DNA of 43,462 nucleotides from Phycisphaeraceae bacterium (GTDB lineage Bacteria; Planctomycetota; Phycisphaerae; Phycisphaerales; Phycisphaeraceae), in assembly GCA_029260635.1 (NCBI GenBank), contig JAJDCW010000070.1:1-43462 (forward strand). The letters run 5' to 3'. The translations under genes were made by a program, and so were the position numbers. Shown here piece after piece: positions 1-9,041 of the stretch (positions within the stretch are counted from its first letter, which is position 1; each line of letters opens with the position of its first letter). The notes below the pieces were generated by a model, which ran no database searches, was not told the DNA's origin, and saw nothing but the letters and a program-made list of their open reading frames with translations.

Positions 1-151
1 CCCCGTTGCACCGATCATCCCCCCAGCCAGCCGAGCCACACCGCCGGCGGTTTAGCGTAGAGATGAGACAGCAGGTGGGCCAACCGCGTCACCTGTTGTC
101 AGCAAATCAACTCAGACGATGCGGGTGGCACTACCAGAATAGAATGCCGCC

Positions 152-1597
152 ATGCCTCGACCGAATGAACAAACGAATGAATCTGACGCGGCAGCCATGA
201 CTGTTGCAGTAGACCCGGCGCAGCCCAAGGCCCTGGGCGGGAAGCTCGCGGGGATGTCGCTGCGCAGGCAGGTCTGGGTGCTGGCGATCTGGCCTCTGCT
301 CGAACAGGTGATGGCGTTTCTGGTCGGCACCATCGACATGCTGCTCGCGGCACGGCTCAAGCCCGAGGCGCTGGCGGTCGCGGCGAACGACGCGCTGGGT
401 GTCGCCGGTTACGTCGGCTGGCTGATGGGTCTGATGATGGGCGCGGTGGGCGTCGGGGCGTCGGCGTTGGTCGCCCGCGCGATCGGTGGCCGACACAAGA
501 GGCTTGCCAACGCGGCGCTTGGGCAGGCGATCCTGCTGGCGATCATCGTCGGTTGTGCGATCGGTCTTGCCCTCTTCGTCCTCGCCGGGGGGATCATGCA
601 GGTGTCAAGTGTCCGGGGGATGGCGCACGGCCTTGGTGAAATGTACCTGCGGATTATCTCATTGGCCGCCCCGATGAGCGCGCTGTTGTTCGTCGGCGGG
701 GCGTGCCTCCGCGCGGCAGGCGACACGCGCACGCCTTTCCTGGTCGTCGTCCTGGTCAACATCGTCAACATCGCCGCCAGTCTGTTGTTCGTCTACGGCC
801 CGGACCCGATCGGCGGGCACGGGGTCGCGGGGATCGCGGCGGGCACGGCTGTCGCCTGGAGCGTCGGCGCGGTGCTCATCGCGGGTGTCTTGTTCCGTGG
901 TAAACGCCTGATCCGGCTTCGGCCCGCGCGGCTCCGGCCGCACTGGAACACCGCACGCAGGATCATCCGCGTCTCGGCCCCCCAACTCGCAGAGGGCCTG
1001 GGCATCTGGGGCGGCAACTTCCTGGTCATCATCATGATCGGCCAACTGAACCTCACGGGCGGGCTCCAGGGCACGCATATGTGGGCGGTTCGGATCGAAT
1101 CCGCCAGCTTCCTCCCCGGCCTCGCGCTGGCAGGCGCAGCGTCGATCCTCGTCGGCCAGTACCTGGGCGCTAACAACCCGGCGATGGCGAAACGCTCGGC
1201 GGTCTACTGCTGCTGCGTCGCGGTCGTGGCGATGTCGCTCACCGGGCTGGTGTTCATCACCATGGGCGACAAACTCGTCGCGCTGTTGACCCCGGTGCCT
1301 CTGCATCAGGAAATTGCGCCGCGGTTGTTGTGGGTCTGCGGATGGGTCCAGCCTTTCTTTGCCATGTCGATCGTGTTAAGCCACGCGATCAAGGGGGCCG
1401 GCGACACACGATCGACCATGGTGATCGGTTATCTGAGCCTCTTCATGGTCCGCCTGCCTCTGGTGTACCTGCTGGGTATGCATCTGGAGCTTGGACTGGT
1501 CGGTGTGTGGTACGGGCTGTGCGGCGAGATGGTCGTGCGCGGTCTTCTGTTCGCCGGGCGGTTTGCCCAGGGAAGCTGGCTGAAGACAGAGGTCTGA
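152..1597 (+). CDS. MATE family efflux transporter
   Basis: 481-aa ORF with many TM segments; MATE-like motifs such as CLRAAGDTRTPF and AIKGAGDTRSTM. Confidence 0.88.
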   Translation: MPRPNEQTNESDAAAMTVAVDPAQPKALGGKLAGMSLRRQVWVLAIWPLLEQVMAFLVGTIDMLLAARLKPEALAVAANDALGVAGYVGWLMGLMMGAVGVGASALVARAIGGRHKRLANAALGQAILLAIIVGCAIGLALFVLAGGIMQVSSVRGMAHGLGEMYLRIISLAAPMSALLFVGGACLRAAGDTRTPFLVVVLVNIVNIAASLLFVYGPDPIGGHGVAGIAAGTAVAWSVGAVLIAGVLFRGKRLIRLRPARLRPHWNTARRIIRVSAPQLAEGLGIWGGNFLVIIMIGQLNLTGGLQGTHMWAVRIESASFLPGLALAGAASILVGQYLGANNPAMAKRSAVYCCCVAVVAMSLTGLVFITMGDKLVALLTPVPLHQEIAPRLLWVCGWVQPFFAMSIVLSHAIKGAGDTRSTMVIGYLSLFMVRLPLVYLLGMHLELGLVGVWYGLCGEMVVRGLLFAGRFAQGSWLKTEV

Positions 1598-1702
1598 TTC
1601 AACCCGGATACGGATAGCCGCGCACGCAGATAGGGCGTCGCGGATAGATATCGCGTCGCCACACCACATCATCAATCAAATTTGGATCGCCCCGGGTACG
1701 GC

Positions 1703-2107
1703 TCACACACCAAACAGCCGCGGCTGATGGAGGCCCCGAGACTCGAAGTCGAACGCCCCGCCGATGCGGTAGGTCTTGCTCATCATCTGCATCACATAAC
1801 ACACCCGGATCGGCAATAGCATCTCTTCACCCGCGACCGACTCAAGATTGACCGTCAGCATCGCGTTCATCGGGACATCGTGCTCGGTCAGCAGGCCCAG
1901 CCCGTTCAGCGACAGGTCCGTCACCCACCCGCGGTACAACGGCTTGTACCCGCCCGCGATCACGCCCAGCGTCACCGGCGCATGTACCGCCCGACGCATC
2001 GACGACCGCAGGCCCATGTCAAAGACCGACTCGTCATCCATACGGTCCAGCAACTCGGTCAGCGTCTGACAAGGGCTTACGTCCGGTTGTATGAGTTGAT
2101 CGGGCAC
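1703..2107 (-). CDS. PilZ domain-containing protein
   Basis: 134 aa; RRAVHAPVTLG...DLSLNGLGLLTE pattern typical of PilZ (RxxxR...DxSxxG). Confidence 0.7.
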   Translation of the reverse strand: MPDQLIQPDVSPCQTLTELLDRMDDESVFDMGLRSSMRRAVHAPVTLGVIAGGYKPLYRGWVTDLSLNGLGLLTEHDVPMNAMLTVNLESVAGEEMLLPIRVCYVMQMMSKTYRIGGAFDFESRGLHQPRLFGV

Positions 2108-2303
2108 GGAATCAATATCGGCAGGTCCAGACTCCGGCTTAGCCCGGCTGGCCCGTTCTGCTAAATATTGACTCGAGCCGGACTAACCAATCGCGCGTAA
2201 TCCGCACGGCCCACCTAAAACCCCGGGCCGGTTCCCCTGTACTCCCGTTCCAGATCCCCCATCCCCCTCGACCCGCACAGCCCCGGACGGCTACACTCTG
2301 GCG

Positions 2304-3170
2304 ATGCCCAAGACCGACCCCGCCCAATCCCGGCCCGACCGCCCCCGGATCATGGGGGTCCTCAACCTGACCCCCGACAGCTTCAGCGATGGCGGGCAGC
2401 ACAACGACCCCCGGCAGGCGGTTCGGCACGCCTTAACCATGGCTTCCCGGGGCGCGGACATCATCGACGTCGGCGGGGAATCGACCCGACCCGGTGCCCA
2501 GCGCATCAAGAGCGCAGAACAGATCGCCCGGGTGCTGCCGGTCATCAAGCCGTTGGCCGAGCAGCTCGGTGAGGCCCACCCCCACGTCCGGATCAGCATC
2601 GACACGACCCGCGCCGACGTGGCCGCCGCCGCCATCGACGCCGGGGCCACGATCCTCAACGACATCAGCGCGGGGACGGAAGACCCCGAAATCCTTGCCC
2701 TGGCCGCCGAAACCGGTCTGCCCGTCGTCCTCATGCACATGCAGGGCAAGCCCGGGCATATGCAGGACAACCCGAGCTATACCGATGTCGCCGCCGAGGT
2801 CCGGGAATACCTGCTTGAAAGGGCGCGAGCCGCCCAAGACGCCGGCGTCGGCTCCCACCAGATCATCCTGGACCCGGGCATCGGTTTCGGCAAGACCACC
2901 GAGCACAACCTGACGCTCCTCCGCGAGTTGCCCGACCTGGTCGCCCGGGGCTACCCGGTCATGGTCGGCGCCAGCCGGAAACGCTTCATAGGCGAGTTCG
3001 GCGGTGGGGGGGCTGGCGAAGCAGACCGATTGGGCGGGACCTGTGCGGTCACCGCTCATTGCGTTGCCGTGGGCGTGAGGTGGCTGCGTGTCCACGATGT
3101 CGCCCCCAACCGTCAGGCCGCGGACCTCGCATGGGCCCTTTTAGGGTGTCAGGACGAAAAAACTTCGTAA
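2304..3170 (+). CDS. folP: dihydropteroate synthase
   Basis: IMGVLNLTPDSFSDGG, DVGGESTRPGA, LDPGIGFGKTTEHN, GASRKRFIG motifs. Confidence 0.95.
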   Translation: MPKTDPAQSRPDRPRIMGVLNLTPDSFSDGGQHNDPRQAVRHALTMASRGADIIDVGGESTRPGAQRIKSAEQIARVLPVIKPLAEQLGEAHPHVRISIDTTRADVAAAAIDAGATILNDISAGTEDPEILALAAETGLPVVLMHMQGKPGHMQDNPSYTDVAAEVREYLLERARAAQDAGVGSHQIILDPGIGFGKTTEHNLTLLRELPDLVARGYPVMVGASRKRFIGEFGGGGAGEADRLGGTCAVTAHCVAVGVRWLRVHDVAPNRQAADLAWALLGCQDEKTS

Positions 3171-3495
3171 ATTTTCTATTTGGGTAAATTTCGTTAGGGA
3201 AATGTTCAGAGTGTGGATAAACTGTGAATAACCATGTAGTTGGGTGCGGTCCCGCCAGTACAGGCGGACTACTGATTATCAGACCAAAGGCCGTCAATAT
3301 GGCTCCTAACCACTTTGTCAACAATCATTAAGGTGAAAACTACACGGCCTATTCATAACTTCAAGTAGAAACGAGGGCTTTGGCGATAATATGCATGTGA
3401 GGGGACACCCCCCGCGCCGACCGGCGCGATCGTGATCCCGGTAGGCCCGGCATCAGACAAGAACCGTTGGGCCAAGGTTTGTTCAGGAGACAGCT

Positions 3496-3771
3496 ATGAG
3501 TGAAGTATCCCCCATCCACCGACCCGCCGCAGCGACGCTTGATCCGCAGACGCGATCCAGCCGGACGCAGACCCAGGCCGACACCACATCGCGCGGTGAA
3601 GACCAGGTCGAACTATCCAACACCGCGCAGCTGCTGAGCAAGATCGGCGACCTGCCCGACGTCCGCCAGGACCTGGTCGACCGCGTCAAGGCTTCGATCG
3701 CTGAGGACACCTACGAGTCCGACGACAAGACCGATGCCGCCATCGACAGCCTGCTCGAAGACATCGCGTAA
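3496..3771 (+). CDS. FlgM-like anti-sigma-28 family protein
   Basis: 91 aa; DQVELSNTAQLLSKIGDLPDVRQDLVDRVKASIAEDTYESDDKTDAAIDSLLEDIA matches the FlgM C-terminal pattern. Confidence 0.7.
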   Translation: MSEVSPIHRPAAATLDPQTRSSRTQTQADTTSRGEDQVELSNTAQLLSKIGDLPDVRQDLVDRVKASIAEDTYESDDKTDAAIDSLLEDIA

Positions 3772-3803
3772 GCATCCGCGGTCAAAAATTAAAACACAAA
3801 GAG

Positions 3804-3831
3804 CCGCCCTGTCACGGGGCGGTTTTTTTTT
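3804..3831 (+). terminator. Rho-independent terminator after the FlgM-like gene
   Basis: Stem ccgccct/ggggcgg followed by nine T. Confidence 0.8.
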
Positions 3832-3992
3832 GAAGAATGTAGCTCGGGCGGATCGGATGCAAGCGGATTCAAATCATCTGAAAACAGAATACTTCAATAC
3901 TACACGCATCAACGTACAACAACCTTAATGACCAAACCATTCTCATCTTATCGCGCATCCGCTTGAATCCGATTCATCCTAGCTTATTCTTC
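3832..3992. repeat. Long imperfect inverted repeat (MITE-like or large hairpin)
   Basis: Left arm gaagaatgtagctcgggcggatcggatgcaagcggattc (3832-3870); reverse complement of 3955-3992 is gaagaataagctaggatgaatcggattcaagcggatgc; about 31/38 match by hand alignment. Confidence 0.6.
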
Positions 3993-4005
3993 ATATCAAG
4001 AAGCA

Positions 4006-4776
4006 TCACGCCCCCAGCTCGATCCGCTTGCGTACCGCGCGGAACATCGCGGTCTGGTCGCGTGTCGGCTCGAGTGTCACCGTGCCGATCGTCATCTTCA
4101 CCTGGATCGCCCGCGCGAGTTGGCGTAACAGTTCCGTATCAACCTCGATCGTCAGTGTCTCATCGTCCTTGCGCATCGTGCGCTTGCCGGCCACGCGGAT
4201 CTTGCGCGACACCCTGTCGTAGTCCGTGATAAGGACCTCGACCTGTTCCCCGTCGATGTCGAAGATGGCGACCTCTTGATCCCGGTAAACCCCGCCGGAG
4301 AACTTCGCCTGGATAAACATCGTGACAACCTCGGGTGGCGATTGCATCTGCCCGCCCTCAAAAGAATAAGCCAGCGACAACCGGTGATCGGCCGCGCTCC
4401 CTATCACGACCTTCAATTCTTCGATGCCACTGCGCACAGTAGTGCGCCCACTGGCTTCATCGAAACTAGACGTAAACCTCGCGTTCGCCGACTCGACCCG
4501 GTCACCGGTGGGGGTCAGCCCGGCCAACTCGGTCAACTCGCGGGCCTGTACCGCCAGGTCTTCGTTGTTTACACGCATGGCCGCCAGTTCGGCACGCAGC
4601 CTGCCCGTCTCCGCTTCCAGCCTGTCATACGCGGTCTTAACGCGCTCGAGCTCGCCGCGCAGCTCTACGTTTTCCTGTGTCAATGCGGCAATCTCGTCCG
4701 CGGTTTCTTCGGCGAAACAAACAGAAGCCGACACTACAACCAACACCGCAAACACGTTCATCTTCAACACATTCAT
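4006..4776 (-). CDS. Exported coiled-coil protein of unknown function
   Basis: 256 aa; N-terminal signal peptide (MNVFAVLVVVSASVCFAEE) then heptad-rich segment. Confidence 0.6.
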   Translation of the reverse strand: MNVLKMNVFAVLVVVSASVCFAEETADEIAALTQENVELRGELERVKTAYDRLEAETGRLRAELAAMRVNNEDLAVQARELTELAGLTPTGDRVESANARFTSSFDEASGRTTVRSGIEELKVVIGSAADHRLSLAYSFEGGQMQSPPEVVTMFIQAKFSGGVYRDQEVAIFDIDGEQVEVLITDYDRVSRKIRVAGKRTMRKDDETLTIEVDTELLRQLARAIQVKMTIGTVTLEPTRDQTAMFRAVRKRIELGA

Positions 4777-4816
4777 TACGGGCTCCCTGTTTCAAAAGCC
4801 ACAAGCCAATCACATC

Positions 4817-5254
4817 CTAACCTGATTCGCCCGCCTCCGGCAGTTCGGTCAATCCGAGTGGGTCCGAAGGCACCGCAAACATGCTCGGCTTCACCTTCGC
4901 GCCCTTCTGCATCTCGACCGCCGGCGCCGTCAGGTCGCCGTGGTAATCACACTTAGGCCCGAGCGTTACGGTCGTGCCACTCAACACCTTCTTGGCATCG
5001 ATGATCCCCTGGCAGTCGATACCCCCGTGCGCTTCGATCGTCTCGGCGATCAGTCGGCCACGTTTGCTCACGGTGATCCGCCCGCAGGTTCTCAGCTCCT
5101 TGAGGGGACCGCGCAGCTTGGTGATGTGTTCGTCCCCGACCATCAGGGCTTTATTACAGCCCGGGCAAGACGTGGACTGGGCGCGGCTGCTGACCTCGAA
5201 TCGGTGTCGGCAGTGGTAACACTGGACCAGGCGTGGGCCTAGGTGTCGCGCCAT
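4817..5254 (-). CDS. Zinc-ribbon plus bactofilin-like (polymer-forming) protein
   Basis: CYHC...CPGC zinc ribbon followed by bactofilin-like repeats (ITVSKRGRLIAETIEAHGGIDCQGIIDAKKVLSGTTVTLG). Confidence 0.65.
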   Translation of the reverse strand: MARHLGPRLVQCYHCRHRFEVSSRAQSTSCPGCNKALMVGDEHITKLRGPLKELRTCGRITVSKRGRLIAETIEAHGGIDCQGIIDAKKVLSGTTVTLGPKCDYHGDLTAPAVEMQKGAKVKPSMFAVPSDPLGLTELPEAGESG

Positions 5255-5452
5255 AGAGACAAACCGGGAAAGGTCCTTAGGTTTTCTTAAGCGTCCGGGT
5301 GAATCCGTAAGACCGATGAGGCCGTGATGGATTCAGGGTCCGGGGCCGAAGAAACCGGGACAGACCTTGGGTAAATAAGTTGTGTAAGGCCAAAGCGCAG
5401 CAAAACTCACCGCCCATCGGACGGCCGAGCGCTTAAGCCGAACCCATGACAC

Positions 5453-5866
5453 TTATTTTTTAGGTGGCTGCCCCTGTCCGCCGGTTGGTCCGCCGCCCGG
5501 CGCGGGCTGACTCGGCGCGGACGATGAAGCCCGGCCGCTGTCCGGCCCGACCGCACACATCCCGTGGAAGCTGGCGCCCTCGGTCATCACCATCTTCGCC
5601 GCGGTGATGTCGCCACGGACCACGCCCGAGCCGTTGAGCTTGACGGTGTCCTTGGCGTTGAGGTTGCCCTCGATCAGCCCGTCGACCTGAACGCCCGTCG
5701 CGTCGACGTCCGCCTTGCACTGCGCGTTCTGGCTGACCTGAAGCTCACCCTTGCCGGTGATCTTCCCGTCAAACTTCCCATTGATCTTCGCAACCCGTTC
5801 GAAGGAAAGCTCACCCTTAAAGTGGCTGTCCGCACCGACTACCGTTGTGTCGCCTGATTCGGCCAT
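5453..5866 (-). CDS. Bactofilin family protein
   Basis: GADSHFKGELSFERVAKINGKFDGKITGKGELQVSQNAQCKADVDATGVQVDGLIEGNLNAKDTVKLNGSGVVRGDI; start placed at MAESGDTTVV (5866) rather than the 5947 ORF start. Confidence 0.85.
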   Translation of the reverse strand: MAESGDTTVVGADSHFKGELSFERVAKINGKFDGKITGKGELQVSQNAQCKADVDATGVQVDGLIEGNLNAKDTVKLNGSGVVRGDITAAKMVMTEGASFHGMCAVGPDSGRASSSAPSQPAPGGGPTGGQGQPPKK

Positions 5867-6190
5867 GTCTAACTCCTTGACTGTTGGGGAAACACTTTGA
5901 CGACCGCCCACCGCGTTCGCCGTAAAGTGCCAGTGTAAGTTACACATGGGGGTTTGGGTAGAGTCCCCACCTCATCCACACTCCCAAACTTAAGGCGCCG
6001 TTTAGCGGGCTATCGCAGATCGCCGGAATAGCCCTGGCCACCTGTTTAAATCCACAATTAGCTTAAATATGGACTGTTGTGATGAGCGATAACCCCCAGA
6101 CGGTTAGGTAGATCTGATGGCATGACAGGCCGACCAGACTGATTGGAATACGAGGGGATGGGGAAGCGACCCGTCCGCGGTCCGTCCTGC

Positions 6191-7078
6191 TTAAAGCACC
6201 ACCTGCACCATCAGCATCAGGCAGAAGCCAAGCGTAAATGCCCAGGCGATCCGCCTGGGACTTTCCGTCTCTAACGCCGCGGGAATCAGCTCGAGGATCA
6301 CCAGAAACACCATCGCCCCGGCGGCGAAGCCCATCAGCACCGGCATCAGGGGCGTGAAGAACCAGGCCAGCAGGACCGCCGGGATCGTCGCCAGGGGCTG
6401 GGTCAGGCTCGTCGCCGTGGCCGCCAGGAAACAGCGGAAGATCGATGCCCCGGCGCTGCGCAGCGGGATCGCCACCGCCAGACCCTCGGGGATATTATGG
6501 ATCGCAATCGCCAGCGCCAGCGTAGGCCCGACCCCTGCCGATTCCCCTTGGCCGTCCGCCGCATACCCCACACCGACCGCGACCCCCTCGGGGATGCTGT
6601 GGATCGTCATCGCGATGAAAACCAAAAACCCCACACGCCCGCCCCAGTGCTTCCACTGATCGGGCTGGTCCGGCTTATCGTCGTGTACCAGCGTCTCCGC
6701 CACCTGCAGAAACATCGCCCCCAGTAAGACCCCCCCGATGATCGGCAACACCTTAGCCAACGTCCACCCGCCACCACCCAAATCCAGCGCGGGAAGCAGC
6801 AGGTTATAGACACTCGCGGCAAACATCAGCCCACCGGCAAACCCGTACCCAAGCCCCCGCTGCTTGATCGGGTCCAGCCCACGTATCATCAGGGGCAGCG
6901 CCCCCAGCCCGCAGGCCAGGCTCGCTAAGACCCCGGCGACAAACGCGGTAATGATCGTGGTCCAGAGCAAGACGGTGACTCCACCACAGATCGGGAAACC
7001 GCCCGACCCGTGAAGCCATAGTCTAACCATCCATGTCTCAAGCCGCTTGCGGCTTAGCGAAACAACCCGGGTCCGCAA
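6191..7078 (-). CDS. ZIP family metal transporter
   Basis: HSIPEGVAVGVG and HNIPEGLAVAIPL motifs in a multi-TM protein. Confidence 0.85.
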   Translation of the reverse strand: MRTRVVSLSRKRLETWMVRLWLHGSGGFPICGGVTVLLWTTIITAFVAGVLASLACGLGALPLMIRGLDPIKQRGLGYGFAGGLMFAASVYNLLLPALDLGGGGWTLAKVLPIIGGVLLGAMFLQVAETLVHDDKPDQPDQWKHWGGRVGFLVFIAMTIHSIPEGVAVGVGYAADGQGESAGVGPTLALAIAIHNIPEGLAVAIPLRSAGASIFRCFLAATATSLTQPLATIPAVLLAWFFTPLMPVLMGFAAGAMVFLVILELIPAALETESPRRIAWAFTLGFCLMLMVQVVL

Positions 7079-7103
7079 TCAGAATAAACGACCGGGCAAT
7101 GGG

Positions 7104-7445
7104 TCAGATCGCCGACCCGCCGCTTTCGCCGGTGCGGATGCGGATGCAGTCGTCCATCGGCACGACGAAGATCTTGCCGTCACCGATCACGCCACCGTTG
7201 TGTTTGGCACTTTTAAGAATCGCATCGACCGTCGGCTGAACGAACGCGTCGTTCACCGCGATCTCGAGCCGCACCTTCGGCAGCAGGCTCGGCCTGACCT
7301 CCTGACCACGGTACAGGTCAGGGTCCTCCGCCTGCCCGTGCCCGGTACACCGGCTGACCGTGATACGCAGGATCTCCGCGTCCACCAGCGCGTGGTGGAC
7401 CTCCTCGAGCTTGTCCGGCTGGATAATCGCAATTACAAGTTTCAT
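7104..7445 (-). CDS. P-II family nitrogen regulatory protein (GlnB/GlnK-like)
   Basis: MKLVIAIIQPDKLEEV..., LYRGQEVRPSLLPKVRLEIAV, IGDGKIFVVPMDDCIRIRTGE. Confidence 0.93.
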   Translation of the reverse strand: MKLVIAIIQPDKLEEVHHALVDAEILRITVSRCTGHGQAEDPDLYRGQEVRPSLLPKVRLEIAVNDAFVQPTVDAILKSAKHNGGVIGDGKIFVVPMDDCIRIRTGESGGSAI

Positions 7446-7499
7446 CGTGGTCTATCCTTCCACGCGTCACGCTGCGGTGCCGCGGTATGTGTGTAATGT

Positions 7500-8834
7500 T
7501 TAGTTCAGGTTCAGCAGGCCAAAGCCGTGCTCGCCGTGCAACGCGTGGTCCATGCCCGCCATCTCATCCTTGTCGCCCAGCCGAAGACCAATCGTCTTAT
7601 CAACCAGCACGACCAGCAGCAGCGTGACGACTCCGGCGTAGATAATGCTGACCAGCACGCCCTCGGCCTGGTACCACAGCTGCGTGGTAAAACCATGCTC
7701 GGGGATCGAACGCAGCACGAACGTCAGGCCGATCGCGCCGACGATGCCAGCGATGCCATGGATACCAAACACGTCCAGCGTGTCGTCGTAGCCCAGCTTG
7801 CCCTTGATAACGACCGCGCCGTAGCAGAACAACGCGCCAACAATACCTAGCGCGACCGCGCCGTAAGGCGGCACGTCACCCGCGGCCGGCGTGATCGCCA
7901 CCAGACCCGCGAGGATGCCCGACATCAGCCCCAGGCTCGTCGCCTTCTTTAAGTGGAACGACTCGATGATGATCCAGGTCAAAGCGCCCGTCGCCGCGGC
8001 GATCTGTGTCACCGTCAGCGCCTGCGCCGTCTGCAACCCGCTGGCGACCGAGCTGCCCGCGTTAAATCCGAACCAGCCGACCCATAGAAGGCCCGCGCCC
8101 ATCATAGTCATCACCAGGTTGTTCGGGTGCATCGCCGTCTTCGGGTAGCCGCGACGAGCGCCCAGGTAGAACGCACAAACAAGCCCGGCCACACCGGCGG
8201 AGATATGGATCACGGTCCCGCCCGCAAAGTCGATTGCCTTGCCGGTCAGGAAGCCGCCGCCCCAGACCCAGTAACACAACGGGCAGTAGATCAACAAGCT
8301 CCACAACGCGATGAACACGCAGTACCCACGGAAGCGTACTCGCTCCGCAAACGCGCCCGCGATCAGCGCCGGCGTGATGATCGCGAACTTGCCCTGGAAC
8401 ATGGCGAAGACCAAATGCGGGATCACCGTGTCCCCGGCGTAATAGTACATGTCTGACCCCGAGTCGAGCCCGCGGAGCATGACAAAGTCCCAATCCCAAC
8501 CGACCCACCAGCCACCCTCAGCGCCGAAGCACATTGAGTACCCGCACAGGGCCCAGACCACGCCGATGATCGCCATCGCCGCGAAGCTGTGCATCATCGT
8601 GCCCAGCACGTTCTTGGTCCGCACCAGCCCGCCGTAAAACATCGCCAGCCCGGGGATCATCAGCAGCACCAGCGTCGTCGAGACCAGCATCCAAGCGGTG
8701 GTCCCCGTGTCGATCACGGGTTCGGGATCGTCGGCAACCGCCATATCCTGTGCCAGGACCGAGCCGGTACAGACCAGCAGCCCGACCAGCCCCAGGCAAT
8801 ACGTCATCATTGTTCGTGTTTTCATCAGCCACAA
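7500..8834 (-). CDS. amt: Ammonium transporter
   Basis: MLVSTTLVLLMIPGLAMFYGGLVRTKN, DFAGGTVIHISAG, GWFGFNAGS, IHGIAGIVGAIG; next to the PII gene. Confidence 0.95.
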   Translation of the reverse strand: MWLMKTRTMMTYCLGLVGLLVCTGSVLAQDMAVADDPEPVIDTGTTAWMLVSTTLVLLMIPGLAMFYGGLVRTKNVLGTMMHSFAAMAIIGVVWALCGYSMCFGAEGGWWVGWDWDFVMLRGLDSGSDMYYYAGDTVIPHLVFAMFQGKFAIITPALIAGAFAERVRFRGYCVFIALWSLLIYCPLCYWVWGGGFLTGKAIDFAGGTVIHISAGVAGLVCAFYLGARRGYPKTAMHPNNLVMTMMGAGLLWVGWFGFNAGSSVASGLQTAQALTVTQIAAATGALTWIIIESFHLKKATSLGLMSGILAGLVAITPAAGDVPPYGAVALGIVGALFCYGAVVIKGKLGYDDTLDVFGIHGIAGIVGAIGLTFVLRSIPEHGFTTQLWYQAEGVLVSIIYAGVVTLLLVVLVDKTIGLRLGDKDEMAGMDHALHGEHGFGLLNLN

Positions 8835-9041
8835 GCCTCCAAGTGTTCTTCTACGATCAAAGTGCGCGCATGAAACAGCGAGCTCCTACCTGGCTAAAAC
8901 AAATACGGTGCCACTGAATTATTTAAACGTAAAGCTCTTACAGAAAACGGATTAGACTGAAATGGGGGCGCCGGACGGGCGCGCAATATCTAAGCGTTGA
9001 CCGAATTAACGCCCGTGGTTGCTTAAATATTATGCAGGTGT

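Noticed and set aside
3049-3324. 91-aa minus ORF with signal-peptide-like N-terminus
   Set aside because: Mostly non-conserved-looking; overlaps the 3' end of folP antisense and lies over the putative DnaA-box region; no clear SD.
3362-3390. Possible sigma-28 promoter (ggcgataa) upstream of the FlgM-like gene
   Set aside because: The -10 resembles GCCGATAA at 7/8 but no TAAA at the proper spacing was found.
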